From an uncultured Acidimicrobiales bacterium (lineage in GTDB: Bacteria; Actinomycetota; Acidimicrobiia; Acidimicrobiales; Hopanoidiivorantaceae), in NCBI GenBank assembly GCA_958295755.1, contig OY282367.1, forward strand, positions 2,112,022 to 2,176,021: a stretch of DNA of 64,000 bases, in the 5' to 3' direction. How positions within the stretch are numbered: the first letter of the stretch is position 1; every line of letters starts with the position of its first letter. Of this stretch, positions 1-9,200 are shown in pieces. The notes beneath the pieces were generated by a model. The model was not told the DNA's origin. It ran no database searches and saw only the letters and a list, made by a program, of their open reading frames with translations. The position numbers and the translations under genes are program-made.

Positions 1-1
1 A

Positions 2-217
2 CAGATGCAGTACGACTTGGAGCTGGAAATAGCTGCCATCAGTCGCTATCGACGAGGTGTCAAGCTCGCTTTGGATCTCGGCGATGACGGCACCCGTGAG
101 TTGCTTGAGCATTTGCTTGTAGGCGAAGAAGAGCACCTAGATTGGATAGAGACCCAGATGCATATGATCTCTGAGATAGGTATCGCTCTATACCTGCAGG
201 CACAGGTCGGCGAGTAG
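2..217 (+). CDS. bfr: Bacterioferritin, C-terminal part (5' end outside window)
   Basis: This is the last 71 residues of a ferritin-like iron-storage protein; the reading frame is open to the left edge, so the start lies outside the window. The end matches the bacterioferritin C-terminus: a helix with EEEHLDWIE, which carries the Glu and His ligands of the diiron ferroxidase centre, then a final short helix ending YLQAQVGE. Bacterioferritins form 24-subunit cytoplasmic shells that oxidise and store iron. Nothing links it functionally to the tuf gene that follows after 265 bases with its own candidate promoter. The family call is secure; haem binding cannot be judged from this fragment. Confidence 0.88.
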   Translation, partial: QMQYDLELEIAAISRYRRGVKLALDLGDDGTRELLEHLLVGEEEHLDWIETQMHMISEIGIALYLQAQVGE

Positions 218-294
218 CTCGCCAAAATAGCCCGACGAAACAGCCCCAGAAACTCACCTAAAAAGGCATTCAAAAAAGTAACAGTAATTCGTAG

Positions 295-323
295 TTGTAA
301 ATTCGCAAGAGTCAGTGTAGAGT
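295..323 (+). promoter_or_regulatory. Candidate sigma-70-type promoter for tuf
   Basis: TTGTAA at 295-300 and TAGAGT at 318-323 are separated by 17 bases. Each matches four of six consensus positions. It would give a leader of about 155 bases before the tuf start. It is the best-spaced pair in the bfr-tuf gap, but hexamer agreement is moderate. Confidence 0.4.
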
Positions 324-440
324 ATCATCTTGTCTGACTTAGAAATTATTGAAGCTAGTTGTTGAGAAAGTGATCAGTTCAAGAACCTCGCCTCTAGGTG
401 CTTGTCTGAACACACTTAATTATCAGTCCAACCTAAAGAT

Positions 441-458
441 GCCCCGAGAGGCCGGGGC
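441..458 (+). promoter_or_regulatory. GC hairpin in the tuf leader next to the ribosome binding site
   Basis: GCCCCG at 441-446 pairs perfectly with CGGGGC at 453-458 around a six-base loop. The stem ends 12 bases before the GGAGG ribosome binding site at 471-475. There is no T tract long enough for a terminator. A role in mRNA stability or in translational control of EF-Tu is an inference. Confidence 0.45.
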
Positions 459-482
459 GCAGGAATTTTTGGAGGTTTTACT

Positions 483-1670
483 GTGGCAAAGGAAACTTTT
501 GTCCGCTCAAAGCCGCATGTGAATGTCGGCACTATGGGCCACATTGACCATGGGAAGACCACGCTAACAGCAGCGATCACGAGGGTACTGTCGGAGCGCG
601 GAGAAGGCACAGAGTTTGTGGAGTTCGATCTCATCGATCGAGCACCCGAAGAGCGCGAGCGAGGCATCACCATCAATGTTTCCCATGTGGAATACGAGAC
701 GGAGGCCCGTCACTATGCCCATGTGGACATGCCTGGCCACGCCGACTACATCAAGAACATGATCACTGGTGCGGCACAGGTAGACGGTGCGATCTTGGTG
801 GTTTCGGCAGCCGACGGCCCGATGCCCCAAACGCGCGAACATGTGTTGCTGGCTCGTCAAGTGGGCGTGCCCCGCATTTTGGTGGCACTCAACAAGGTAG
901 ACGCTGTGGACGATCCAGATCTCGTGGAACTCGTGGAGATGGAAGTGCGTGAGCTTCTCTCTGAATATGATTTCCCCGGCCAAGATACTCCCGTAGTGCC
1001 AGTGTCTGCTCTCAAGGCATTGGACGGCGACGCAGACGCAGCTAACCAGATCATCGATCTGATGAGCAATGTGGATGAGTGGATCCCCACACCTGAGCGT
1101 GCGGTGGACCTTCCCTTCCTGATGCCGATTGAAGACGTGTTCTCCATCACCGGCCGTGGAACTGTGGTTACGGGCCGTGTTGAGCAGGGCAAAGTCCATA
1201 CAGGTGATTCAGTAGAAATCGTGGGCATCCGCGATACTGCTACTACTGTCTGCACCGGTGTTGAAATGTTCCGCAAGCTCTTGGATGAAGGTCAAGCTGG
1301 CGACAATATCGGAGCTTTGCTACGAGGCACCGGCAAAGATGAAGTGCAGCGTGGTCAAGTGCTGGCCGCACCCGGCTCCATCACTCCGCACGATAAATTT
1401 GAGGCGGAGGTGTATGTGCTGACCAAAGAAGAAGGTGGGCGTCATAAGCCCTTCTTTAACGGGTATCGTCCGCAGTTTTACTTTCGCACCACAGATGTAA
1501 CGGGTACTATCTCTCTTCCCGAGGGCACTGAGATGTGCGTGCCTGGCGATAACACCACAATGGCGGTGGAGCTAATCAACCCCATCGCCATGGACGAAGG
1601 CTTGCGGTTTGCCATCCGTGAAGGTGGGCGCACCGTGGGCGCAGGAGCTGTAACCAAGATTACCCACTAA
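483..1670 (+). CDS. tuf: Elongation factor Tu
   Basis: EF-Tu, the GTPase that brings aminoacyl-tRNA to the ribosome; 395 residues, full length for the family. The GTP-binding motifs are visible: GHIDHGKT at 19-26, DMPGH at 82-86 (Met where many bacteria have Cys) and NKVD at 137-140. Domains 2 and 3 follow, including the [10 protein letters not shown] segment of domain 3. Start is GTG at 483 behind GGAGG at 471-475. The gene heads the tRNA-Trp/secE/nusG cluster, the location of tufB in E. coli. There is no tuf after fusA, so within this window it is the only copy. Confidence 0.98.
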   Translation: MAKETFVRSKPHVNVGTMGHIDHGKTTLTAAITRVLSERGEGTEFVEFDLIDRAPEERERGITINVSHVEYETEARHYAHVDMPGHADYIKNMITGAAQVDGAILVVSAADGPMPQTREHVLLARQVGVPRILVALNKVDAVDDPDLVELVEMEVRELLSEYDFPGQDTPVVPVSALKALDGDADAANQIIDLMSNVDEWIPTPERAVDLPFLMPIEDVFSITGRGTVVTGRVEQGKVHTGDSVEIVGIRDTATTVCTGVEMFRKLLDEGQAGDNIGALLRGTGKDEVQRGQVLAAPGSITPHDKFEAEVYVLTKEEGGRHKPFFNGYRPQFYFRTTDVTGTISLPEGTEMCVPGDNTTMAVELINPIAMDEGLRFAIREGGRTVGAGAVTKITH

Positions 1671-1680
1671 GCAACATATT

Positions 1681-1720
1681 GCCCTGTTCCAACCCAGGGC
1701 AAACCGCGGCGACATGCCGC
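1681..1720 (+). other. Two small stem-loops between tuf and tRNA-Trp
   Basis: GCCCTG at 1681-1686 can pair with CAGGGC at 1695-1700, and GCGGC at 1706-1710 with GCCGC at 1716-1720. Neither is followed by a T run, so they look more like processing or partial-termination structures ahead of the tRNA than an intrinsic terminator. The function is inferred. Confidence 0.35.
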
Positions 1721-1724
1721 AGTT

Positions 1725-1797
1725 AGGGCAGTGGCGCAATTGGTAGCGCACCGGTCTCCAAAACCGGCGGTTGGGGGTTCGAGTCCCTCCTGCCCTG
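1725..1797 (+). tRNA. trnW: tRNA-Trp (anticodon CCA)
   Basis: A 73-base cloverleaf. The acceptor stem AGGGCAG (1725-1731) pairs with CTGCCCT (1790-1796), with discriminator base G at 1797. The anticodon stem CCGGT/ACCGG encloses CTCCAAA, giving anticodon CCA at 1758-1760. The D arm and the T arm with GGTTCGAGTCC are present. The 3' CCA is not encoded. A tRNA-Trp just upstream of secE is conserved in many bacteria. Confidence 0.97.
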
Positions 1798-1800
1798 CAA

Positions 1801-2094
1801 ATGTCATCAATGAACAGACAATTTCGACGCATGGCGAAACGCCAAGGCGAGGTCGACGACGAGGGCACCCCTATTGCCACTCGCCGTCAGCCCACGGCTC
1901 AAAAAGAGAGAACATCGCCAGGCCAGTTCGTCAAAGAAGTGCGCGCCGAGCTACGGCGAGTGCATTGGCCCACCCGAGCTGAAGTAGTTAACTACTCCAT
2001 CGTGGTGCTAGTGGTGATTGTGCTTCTTACGTTATTCATCGCCGGGCTTGACTTCGCATTCGGTGAGGCAGTCTTGCGACTGTTCGGCGAATAG
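1801..2094 (+). CDS. secE: Preprotein translocase subunit SecE
   Basis: Small essential subunit of the SecYEG channel, about 97 residues. A charged N-terminal half leads into the SecE signature FVKEVRAELRRVHWPTRAEV, followed by one transmembrane helix (residues about 68-88, IVVLVVIVLLTLFIAG). The first in-frame ATG after the tRNA is at 1801, only three bases past the tRNA 3' end, and no ribosome binding site precedes it. ATGs at 1810 and 1831 are alternatives. Translation may depend on release of the tRNA from the transcript, leaving a nearly leaderless mRNA. rpmG, often found between tRNA-Trp and secE, is absent here. Confidence 0.93.
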   Translation: MSSMNRQFRRMAKRQGEVDDEGTPIATRRQPTAQKERTSPGQFVKEVRAELRRVHWPTRAEVVNYSIVVLVVIVLLTLFIAGLDFAFGEAVLRLFGE

Positions 2095-2126
2095 ATACCC
2101 CTAATTCACTCAGCACGGAAATACTT

Positions 2127-2756
2127 ATGGAAACTCTCTTGGAAAATGATCTTGTCTATGTGAAAGACGACGAGGTCGAGAGCTATCTGCCGCCTAACGA
2201 GCGACCTGGCAAATGGTATATCGTCCACACCCTTTCTGGGGCCGAAAAGCGAGTGCAGCGCAATCTGGAAGAAATCATCGGCGACCAAGATATAACCGAA
2301 GCAAAGCTGTATGAGGTTATCGTGCCGATGGAAGAACTCGTGGAGATGGAAACGCGGAGCAACAATACGATGGTGTCTTATCGCAAGCTTTTCCCAGGGT
2401 ATGTGTTTTTGCGTTGCGATCTGCAAAATGATTTCTGGTCGGTAGTGCGCGAGACTCCCGGGGTAGTGGGCTTTGTGGGGCAGACCAAGCCCAGCGATCC
2501 ACCCTTACCGCTTCCGCCCAAAGAGGTGGATCAATTCCTCAACCAGCCAGAAGGAAAAGAGGCTGTGCATCGTTCTCGCCCGCGCCTTATGTTTGAGCTT
2601 GGCGACCCGGTGCGCGTCAAAGAAGGACCGTTTGCCGATTTCACCGGCGAAATCATTGAAATCAACGAAGACCATCTGAAGGTGAAGGTGCTGGTCAATA
2701 TCTTCGGAAGAGAAACACCTGTGGAGTTGGAGTTCTCCCAGGTAACCAAGATGTAG
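2127..2756 (+). CDS. nusG: Transcription termination/antitermination factor NusG
   Basis: 209 residues. An N-terminal extension of about 28 residues is followed by the NGN domain (KWYIVHTLSGAE, then FPGYVFLRCDL) that binds RNA polymerase. The C-terminal KOW domain (about 155-209, GDPVRVKEGPFADFTGE) contacts Rho or ribosomal protein S10. It lies 32 bases after secE, the usual pairing. The sequence before the ATG (GCACGGAAATACTT) has only a weak ribosome binding site. The length is normal for an actinobacterium-like NusG with a short acidic leader. Confidence 0.97.
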   Translation: METLLENDLVYVKDDEVESYLPPNERPGKWYIVHTLSGAEKRVQRNLEEIIGDQDITEAKLYEVIVPMEELVEMETRSNNTMVSYRKLFPGYVFLRCDLQNDFWSVVRETPGVVGFVGQTKPSDPPLPLPPKEVDQFLNQPEGKEAVHRSRPRLMFELGDPVRVKEGPFADFTGEIIEINEDHLKVKVLVNIFGRETPVELEFSQVTKM

Positions 2757-2829
2757 TAGTGCCTAGCTCCGATACTAGCTCAGATATAAATCCACAAGCC
2801 CACAAACCCACAAATTGGGAGAACCCATC

Positions 2830-3261
2830 ATGGCACCACCGAGAAAACGAGTTGCCGCTACTGTTACTATCCACATCCAAGCTGGTCAAGCCTCGCCTGC
2901 GCCCCCTGTCGGAACTGCTCTGGGCCCCCACGGAGTAGCCATCATGGACTTCTGCAAGGAGTACAACGCTAAGACGGAAGACAAGCGAGGGCAAATCGTC
3001 CCCGCCGTCATCACCATTTACGAAGACCGCAGTTTTGACTTCATCCTCAAAACCCCCCCCACTTCATTTTTGATTCGCCAAGCCTTGGGAATTGACAAAG
3101 GAGCGAGCGAAGTAGGACGAGAGAATGTCGGCACGCTCACAGATGCTCAGCTGAGCGAAATAGCCAAAGTGAAAATGCCCGACCTCAACACCGACGACAT
3201 CGAAATGGCCAAGCTGCAGGTAAAAGGCACCGCTCGCAGCATGGGCGTGACGGCACTATAG
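2830..3261 (+). CDS. rplK: 50S ribosomal protein L11
   Basis: L11, 143 residues, binds the GTPase-associated region of 23S rRNA and is the docking site for thiopeptide antibiotics. The Pro-rich N-terminal domain ([20 protein letters not shown]) and the C-terminal rRNA-binding domain with KGTARSMGV at the end are intact. The ATG at 2830 follows GGGAGA at 2818-2823 at good spacing. An upstream in-frame TTG at 2815 lies before the ribosome binding site and is disfavoured. It is paired with rplA as usual. Confidence 0.97.
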   Translation: MAPPRKRVAATVTIHIQAGQASPAPPVGTALGPHGVAIMDFCKEYNAKTEDKRGQIVPAVITIYEDRSFDFILKTPPTSFLIRQALGIDKGASEVGRENVGTLTDAQLSEIAKVKMPDLNTDDIEMAKLQVKGTARSMGVTAL

Positions 3262-3329
3262 CGAAGCGACACAGATAAGCAGCACAGAGAAGTAGCACAG
3301 AGAAGCGACACAGAGAGCAACACAGAGCA
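3262..3329 (+). repeat. Purine-rich spacer of short imperfect repeats
   Basis: The rplK-rplA gap is built from repeated variants of GAAGCGACACAGA and AGCACAGAGAAG. It contains no clear hairpin or promoter. It is typical of the locally duplicated spacers found elsewhere in this window. Confidence 0.6.
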
Positions 3330-4019
3330 ATGAAACGCGGCAAGCGATATGCAGACGCAGCTAACCAGCTGGATCGTAGCGAGATCTATTCGGCCGAAGA
3401 AGGTTTAGGTCTGGCTAAAACATCTGGCGTAGCCAAGTTTGATGAGACCATAGAGGTGGCTGTGAAACTAGGCGTAGATCCTCGTAAAGCCGACCAGATG
3501 CTGCGGGGCACAGTAGCTCTGCCAGCAGGATCGGGTAAAGAAGTGCGTGTAGCGGTGTTCGCCCAAGGAGCTTCCGCGCAAGCTGCCCGTGAGGCCGGTG
3601 CCGACAGGGTTGGCGATGACGACCTTGTCAGTGACATTGAAGGCGGTAGCTTGGACTTTGATGTGGTTATTGCCGAGCCGTCCATGATGGTGGCTGTGGG
3701 CAAACTTGGCCGTGTGTTAGGGCCTAGAGGTCTTATGCCCAATCCCAAAACGGGCACGGTTACAGAGGATGTAGGCAAGGCTGTGGAGGATTTCAAGGGT
3801 GGGAAGGTGAGCTATCGCACCGATAGACAAGGTAATGTGCATGTGCCCATCGGCAAAGCTAGCTTTGAGAGCCAAGCCCTTATGGACAACTTCAAAGCCG
3901 TCATAGAAGAACTAGTGCGCGCCAAGCCTGCCGCAGCCAAAGGACGCTACCTGCAAAAGGTGAGTGTTTGCTCCACGATGGGTCCAAGTGTGAAAATAGA
4001 CCCATCCTCGCTAAGCTGA
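3330..4019 (+). CDS. rplA: 50S ribosomal protein L1
   Basis: L1 forms the mobile L1 stalk of the large subunit and moves with E-site tRNA; 229 residues, normal length. The two-domain fold is recognisable, with the interdomain segment [18 protein letters not shown] near residues 129-146 and the C-terminal domain that resumes around [17 protein letters not shown]. In many bacteria L1 also represses its own rplK-rplA mRNA by binding a mimic of its rRNA site. No convincing copy of that hairpin was identified in the short spacer here. The C-terminus ends about ten bases from rplJ. Confidence 0.97.
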   Translation: MKRGKRYADAANQLDRSEIYSAEEGLGLAKTSGVAKFDETIEVAVKLGVDPRKADQMLRGTVALPAGSGKEVRVAVFAQGASAQAAREAGADRVGDDDLVSDIEGGSLDFDVVIAEPSMMVAVGKLGRVLGPRGLMPNPKTGTVTEDVGKAVEDFKGGKVSYRTDRQGNVHVPIGKASFESQALMDNFKAVIEELVRAKPAAAKGRYLQKVSVCSTMGPSVKIDPSSLS

Positions 4020-4030
4020 ACGGTTTTGCT

Positions 4031-4603
4031 ATGACAGATATCAAAAGAGACTTTGCCCCTAGACCTGCCAAGGTTGCCATTGTCGCCGATGTTCGCAGTC
4101 GCTTAGAGAAAAGCGACGCTGTGTTCTTCACCGAGTACAGAGGTTTGAATGTGAGCCAGATGGCAGAGCTGCGTGCTGCCCTACAGCCTGTGGGAGCAAC
4201 CTACAAGATCTATAAAAATACCCTCGCCCGTGTTGCCGCGCGAGAACTTGAACTCAGCATTGAAGACTATCTCTTAGGTCCTACCGGCTTGACTTTCATT
4301 GACGGCGACCCAGTTGCTGTTGCCAAAGTGTTAGATGGCTACAGGAAATCTCACGATGTATTCGTGATCAAAGGCGGACTGCTAGGCGATGTGATGATCA
4401 CCACTGACGGCGTCAGGAAGCTGGCTTCATTGCCACCTCGCGAAGAGTTGCTCGGCAAGCTCGGCGGTCTGGTGCAGGCACCGATGGCGCAGATGGCAGG
4501 AGCTTTAGCGGCACCGTTGCGAGAATTCGGCGGGTTGCTTGGAGCGATGCAACAGAAGTTCGCCGGACTGGTGAGAGCTTTGAAAGATCAACAAGCTGAA
4601 TAG
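4031..4603 (+). CDS. rplJ: 50S ribosomal protein L10
   Basis: L10 anchors the L7/L12 dimers to the GTPase centre of the ribosome; 190 residues. The N-terminal rRNA-binding domain has [17 protein letters not shown] and [12 protein letters not shown]. The C-terminal helix, which binds L7/L12 dimers, begins after [20 protein letters not shown] at 4031 is 11 bases after the rplA stop and has no visible ribosome binding site; translational coupling is likely. An ATG at 3968 in the same frame would sit inside rplA and is not preferred. The long L10 leader known from enterobacteria is absent. Confidence 0.96.
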   Translation: MTDIKRDFAPRPAKVAIVADVRSRLEKSDAVFFTEYRGLNVSQMAELRAALQPVGATYKIYKNTLARVAARELELSIEDYLLGPTGLTFIDGDPVAVAKVLDGYRKSHDVFVIKGGLLGDVMITTDGVRKLASLPPREELLGKLGGLVQAPMAQMAGALAAPLREFGGLLGAMQQKFAGLVRALKDQQAE

Positions 4604-4664
4604 AAACCCCCAAATCTCAAGAACCCCAAAAAAATCCCAAGAAAACCAACAAAGGAGCAAAATA

Positions 4665-5054
4665 ATGTCAAAAGTTGAAGAGATACTTGACAGTATCGGT
4701 TCTATGACTGTCCTTGAACTGAGCGAGCTACTCGAAGCATTTGAGGAGAAGTTCGGTGTCACAGCTGCAGCCCCTGCAATGGCTGCACCAGTTGCAGCAG
4801 TTGCCGGCGATGCAGGTGGCGATGATGGAGCAGCCGAAGAAAAAACTAGCTTTGATGTAGAAATCACAGCTATTGGCGACAAGAAGATCCAAGTCATTAA
4901 AGAGTTGCGCGCTCTCACGAGTCTCGGTCTGAAAGAAGCCAAAGAGATTGTGGAAGCTGCTCCAAAGGCTGTGATGGAAGGCGTATCCAAAGAAGACGCC
5001 GACAAAGCTAAGGCTGCACTGGAAGAAGCAGGTGCCACTGTAGAAATCAAGTAG
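4665..5054 (+). CDS. rplL: 50S ribosomal protein L7/L12
   Basis: Stalk protein that recruits translational GTPases; 129 residues. The N-terminal dimerisation helix pair is followed by an Ala/Gly/Asp-rich hinge (about 38-62), then the globular C-terminal domain with [20 protein letters not shown] and a typical EAGATVEIK end. ATG follows AAAGGAG at good spacing. It lies directly downstream of rplJ, the conserved L10-L12 pair. Confidence 0.97.
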   Translation: MSKVEEILDSIGSMTVLELSELLEAFEEKFGVTAAAPAMAAPVAAVAGDAGGDDGAAEEKTSFDVEITAIGDKKIQVIKELRALTSLGLKEAKEIVEAAPKAVMEGVSKEDADKAKAALEEAGATVEIK

Positions 5055-5132
5055 CGTCAAGTAGCGTTGCCAAGTTGCAGTCAGTTGCAGCTAGTAGCTT
5101 TGCGCGATTTCTCAGCCAAGCATCGGGGAGGG

Positions 5133-5161
5133 TTGCAATCGCTGGGAGATTGCGGTACAAT
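5133..5161 (+). promoter_or_regulatory. Candidate promoter upstream of rpoB
   Basis: TTGCAA at 5133-5138 and TACAAT at 5156-5161, spaced 17 bases, match four and five of six consensus positions. It would give rpoBC a transcript of its own with a leader of about 135 bases. The leader includes an imperfect hairpin near 5205 (AAGGG-TTAA-CCCCTT). Many bacteria have a separate promoter or attenuator in this gap. Confidence 0.55.
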
Positions 5162-5304
5162 GAGTTTGCCGTGTGTGTCATCTGCCCCCTCATCGGGTTT
5201 AAGGGTTAACCCCTTGCCCGGGTTTCTTTGCCTGTTTATGGCTCATACCTCCGGCCCTGCTCTGCCCCCCCAACCGCCCTGCCCCAGTAATAAAGGAGTG
5301 ACCA

Positions 5305-8300
5305 TTGTCTGCTGTTCGTGAGCGATACAGTTTCGGCAACTTGGAAGAAGTTGCCGAGCTACCCAATCTCATAGCCATTCAACAAGATTCGTTTGACTAC
5401 TTGATGAGGCACGGTCTGTCAGAGGCATTTCGAGCCTCTTCACCCATCGTGCACCATTCAGGCAAATACTCTTTAGAGCTTGAGTTCGACTTTGAAGACG
5501 AAGAACTTCGCCTCCCACCCAAGCATTCAGTGGAAGAGTGCATAGAAAAAGATCTGACCTATGCCATCTCCATCTTCGTGAATGCTCGGTTCATCAATCA
5601 GCTCACAGGTGAGATCAAGCAGCAGACCGTCTTCATCGGCGAGTTCCCACAGATGACAGAACGGGGCACTTTCATCATCAACGGCACCGAACGAGTTGTC
5701 GTCTCGCAACTAATCCGCTCGCCCGGCGTGATTTTCCAAGCTGGTGAGCGTTTTCGTCTGCGTAACATCACCAAACACCAGCTCGTAAAAGGAACTATCC
5801 ACCCATTCAGAGGAGAATGGCTCGACTTTGATGTTGAGCAACGACCAGGAAGGGAAGTCACCGCAGGTGCGCGTGTGGCACGTAAGCGGAGACTCTCCAT
5901 GTTTACGCTTCTCACAGCTTTTGGCTACGGCGAGGATAACGCCCCCGGCTTCTTTGACGAATTTGTAGAGAGGTTCCCCTTCTTGAGAGAGCAGTGGGAA
6001 AAAGAAAAGCAAGCTGAACTAACTAGTGACGATGCTCTGCTGGAAGTCTTCAAACGCGCCCGCCCGTCTGAGCCTCAGACCATAGAAATGGCCCGCAACT
6101 ACCTATATGGATCGTTCATTCGCCCTGAGACTCGCCGCTATGACCTCTCTCGCGTGGGACGCTACAAGCTAAACCGCAAGCTGGGGCCTGAAATTCAACA
6201 TCTCAAGGAATGGCGAGACGGCAGCTATGAGCGCATTTTGAATAGCTCTGAGAGTGCTAGGGCTTGGAAGAACGAACGCAAACTAATTCGCAAACGGCTC
6301 CTCGAAGAGAAAGCCGCAGGCAGATCGCTCACAGAAAAAGACATGGAACAGCTCATAGAGGAAGAGATCACGAAGGGCTGGCTCTATGGCGGAACGAAGC
6401 AAGGCGATGAACGCCCAGCCTCGCCCCATCGCTTACCCGATGTGAGCCTTCGCCGTCCGCCTGAAGCTTGGGGTGGTCTGGCACCCTCAGAGGTTCTAGC
6501 TGCCTGTACCTACCTGCTCAACCTGGCCGACGGCGTGCAAGGCTACCGCCTTGACGATCAAGACCACTTCGCCAATCGTCGTATCCGCACAGTTGGTGAG
6601 CTCATTCAAAACCAAGTGCGCATCGGGCTGTCTCGTATGGAACGAGTGGTACGCGAGCGCATGTCTACTCAAGATGCCGAGGCAATCTCGCCTGAAAGCC
6701 TCATCAACACTCGACCTGTGGCTGCCGCAGTGAAGGAATTCTTTGCCACCAGCCAGCTCAGCCAGTTTATGGATCAAGTTAATCCGCTGGCAGGGCTCAC
6801 CCACCGGAGGCGGCTCTCAGCACTTGGCCCCGGCGGCCTCACTCGCGAGCGGGCAGGCTTTGAAGTGCGCGACATACACTTCTCGCACTACGGCAGAATG
6901 TGCCCGATTGAGACTCCAGAAGGTCCCAACATTGCTCTCATCGGCGCACTTAGTACCTACGGCAAAGTCAACGAATTTGGCTTCATAGAAACTCCTTACC
7001 GAGTAGTGAAAGATGGACGGGTCGTGCCGGGTGAGATCCGCTATCTCGCAGCAGACGAAGAAGAAGACTATGTAATCGCACAGGCCAACGCGCCGCTCAA
7101 CCCAGACGGCACTTTCCGCAACGATCGCGTGCTAGTGCGCCAGTCGCCACAGGCCGCGTCGTTAGACGATCTGCAGATGCAGCTAGAGCAAGAGTCATTC
7201 TTTGGTGCTACCACACAAATTTCATTTCTTCCTCCAGAAGAAGTGCAGCTCATGGATGTGTCGCCGAAGCAGATCGTGTCGGTGGCCACTGCCATGATTC
7301 CGTTTTTGGAGCACGATGATGCCAACCGCGCGCTCATGGGGGCCAACATGCAACGCCAAGCTGTGCCCCTGCTCGTGCCGGAAGCTCCATTCATCGGCAC
7401 CGGCCTGGAGCGGCGGGCTGCAATGGATGCAGCAGATGTGATTACAGCCGAGCTGCCAGGCCAGGTTACAGAAGTGGATGGGCACTCTATCACCGTGAAA
7501 TACAAAGGCCGCAAGGATCCCACCGTCTATCCGCTGCACAAATTCCAACGTTCCAATCAGAACACTTGCGTAAACCAAAAGCCCCGTGTGGCTAAAGGCG
7601 AACAAGTCGAAAAAGGTCAGCTCATAGCCGATGGCACTTCCACTGACAACGGCGAGCTAGCTCTGGGTAAGAACCTGCTAGTGGCTTTCATGTCGTGGGA
7701 GGGTTATAACTTTGAGGATGCTATCATCATCAGCGAACGCCTAGTGCGTGACGATGTGCTTACCTCTGTGCACATTCACGAGCACGAAGTAGAGGCTCGC
7801 GACACCAAAATTGGCCCTGAAGAGATCTCCCGCGACATTCCCAATGTGCCCGACGATGTTCTCCACAATCTGGACGATCAAGGCATCGTATTGCTGGGCG
7901 CAGAAGTGCGACCTGGCGATGTACTGGTGGGCAAAGTCTCGCCCAAGGCCGAAACCGACCTCACCCCCGAAGAGCGGCTCATTCGCGCCATCTTCGGTGA
8001 GAAAGCTAAGGAAGTGCGTGATACCTCTTTGAAGTTGCCTCATGGTGAGGAAGGCAAAGTCATAGACATCAAGGTGCTAGTGAGCGGTGAAGACCACGAG
8101 CTGCAGCCCGGAGTGAATCAGCTGGTGCGAGTCCATGTGGCCGAGCGACGCAAGATCAGCGTGGGCGACAAGCTAGCTGGACGTCACGGCAATAAAGGCG
8201 TCATTGCTGCTGTATTACCCGTAGAAGATATGCCGTTTTTGGAAGATGGCACACCTGTAGATGTGATTTTGAACCCCCTCGGCGTGCCCTCGCGCATGAA

Positions 8301-9177
8301 TGTTGGCCAGCTTCTAGAGACACACTTGGGCTATGCTGCCCGCTGGGGCTGGAAAGGCACCAAAGACAGCACCAAAGACAATAGTGCACAGATGAATAGT
8401 GCAAAGATGGATGAAAACCCTCAGCTGGGCATCGAGCGCAAGACTCGCCCGGCTACTCGCCCCGCAGTGCTCATAGAAACTCCCGTATTTGACGGGGCTC
8501 GCTGGGACGAAGAAGAAGACATAGGTAAGCATTTCAGCATCAAGCAAACACTTGAAAATCTCAATCCCGACTCTACAGACGGTAGCGGGCGTCGCCTCAT
8601 CGGCTCAGACGGCAAAGTCAAGCTCTACGACGGACGCACTGGTCAGCCGTTTGATCAAAACATAACCGTGGGCTATATGTACATCCTCAAGCTGGCACAC
8701 TTGGTAGACGACAAGATTCACGCCCGTTCCACTGGCCCTTACTCCATGATCACCCAACAGCCACTGGGCGGAAAGGCGCAGTTCGGCGGGCAACGTTTTG
8801 GCGAGATGGAAGTCTGGGCTCTGGAAGCCTATGGAGCAGCTTATTGTCTGCAGGAACTACTCACCACGAAATCAGACGATGTGGTAGGCCGCGTGAAGAT
8901 TTACGAAGCCATTATCCGTGGCGAGAATATTCCCGCTCCTGGCGTTCCAGAGAGCTTCAAAGTACTCATCAAGGAAATGCAGGCTCTCTGCCTGAATGTG
9001 AAGTTGCTGTCAAAGGGCGGTGAGCATATCAAGATACAAGAGCTCGATGAAGAGGAATATCGCACTATCGAATCCCTCGGCATCAACCTTTCACGCCCAG
9101 AGAGAGGTTCAGACCTAGACGACAAACAACGCGAAGCCCCGACGCCCGTATATGAGCCAGTCGGTGCTAGCCAATAA
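5305..9177 (+). CDS. rpoB: DNA-directed RNA polymerase subunit beta
   Basis: Beta subunit of RNA polymerase, 1290 residues, longer than the roughly 1160-1180 usual in actinobacteria. Start is TTG at 5305 with AAAGGAG six bases upstream. The rifampicin region at about 479-510 reads [20 protein letters not shown] followed by [10 protein letters not shown]. The Asp, His and Ser most often mutated in resistance are present, but Val replaces the usual Asn after DQ and Ala replaces Ser. The C-terminal clamp segment [18 protein letters not shown] is intact. Extra sequence includes a charged segment at about 318-366 and a low-complexity repeat at about 1017-1036. rpoC follows after 23 bases. Confidence 0.98.
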   Translation: MSAVRERYSFGNLEEVAELPNLIAIQQDSFDYLMRHGLSEAFRASSPIVHHSGKYSLELEFDFEDEELRLPPKHSVEECIEKDLTYAISIFVNARFINQLTGEIKQQTVFIGEFPQMTERGTFIINGTERVVVSQLIRSPGVIFQAGERFRLRNITKHQLVKGTIHPFRGEWLDFDVEQRPGREVTAGARVARKRRLSMFTLLTAFGYGEDNAPGFFDEFVERFPFLREQWEKEKQAELTSDDALLEVFKRARPSEPQTIEMARNYLYGSFIRPETRRYDLSRVGRYKLNRKLGPEIQHLKEWRDGSYERILNSSESARAWKNERKLIRKRLLEEKAAGRSLTEKDMEQLIEEEITKGWLYGGTKQGDERPASPHRLPDVSLRRPPEAWGGLAPSEVLAACTYLLNLADGVQGYRLDDQDHFANRRIRTVGELIQNQVRIGLSRMERVVRERMSTQDAEAISPESLINTRPVAAAVKEFFATSQLSQFMDQVNPLAGLTHRRRLSALGPGGLTRERAGFEVRDIHFSHYGRMCPIETPEGPNIALIGALSTYGKVNEFGFIETPYRVVKDGRVVPGEIRYLAADEEEDYVIAQANAPLNPDGTFRNDRVLVRQSPQAASLDDLQMQLEQESFFGATTQISFLPPEEVQLMDVSPKQIVSVATAMIPFLEHDDANRALMGANMQRQAVPLLVPEAPFIGTGLERRAAMDAADVITAELPGQVTEVDGHSITVKYKGRKDPTVYPLHKFQRSNQNTCVNQKPRVAKGEQVEKGQLIADGTSTDNGELALGKNLLVAFMSWEGYNFEDAIIISERLVRDDVLTSVHIHEHEVEARDTKIGPEEISRDIPNVPDDVLHNLDDQGIVLLGAEVRPGDVLVGKVSPKAETDLTPEERLIRAIFGEKAKEVRDTSLKLPHGEEGKVIDIKVLVSGEDHELQPGVNQLVRVHVAERRKISVGDKLAGRHGNKGVIAAVLPVEDMPFLEDGTPVDVILNPLGVPSRMNVGQLLETHLGYAARWGWKGTKDSTKDNSAQMNSAKMDENPQLGIERKTRPATRPAVLIETPVFDGARWDEEEDIGKHFSIKQTLENLNPDSTDGSGRRLIGSDGKVKLYDGRTGQPFDQNITVGYMYILKLAHLVDDKIHARSTGPYSMITQQPLGGKAQFGGQRFGEMEVWALEAYGAAYCLQELLTTKSDDVVGRVKIYEAIIRGENIPAPGVPESFKVLIKEMQALCLNVKLLSKGGEHIKIQELDEEEYRTIESLGINLSRPERGSDLDDKQREAPTPVYEPVGASQ
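8356..8410 (+). repeat. Short tandem repeats inside rpoB
   Basis: Two near-identical 12-base units (CACCAAAGACA plus one base) are followed by two 15-base units beginning ATAGTGCA. They encode a hydrophilic [16 protein letters not shown] loop inserted between conserved parts of RpoB. The reading frame is preserved, as expected for slippage expansion in a surface loop. Confidence 0.7.
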
Positions 9178-9200
9178 GTAAGCACCCAAGAGAGGTAAGC

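Noticed and set aside
564..1199. 211-residue antisense frame in tuf
   Set aside because: Shadow of the EF-Tu codon pattern; no ribosome binding site, His/Cys-rich.
5067..5321. 84-residue frame between rplL and rpoB
   Set aside because: It covers the rpoB promoter and ribosome binding site, and its composition is random Ser/Pro/Leu/Cys-rich.
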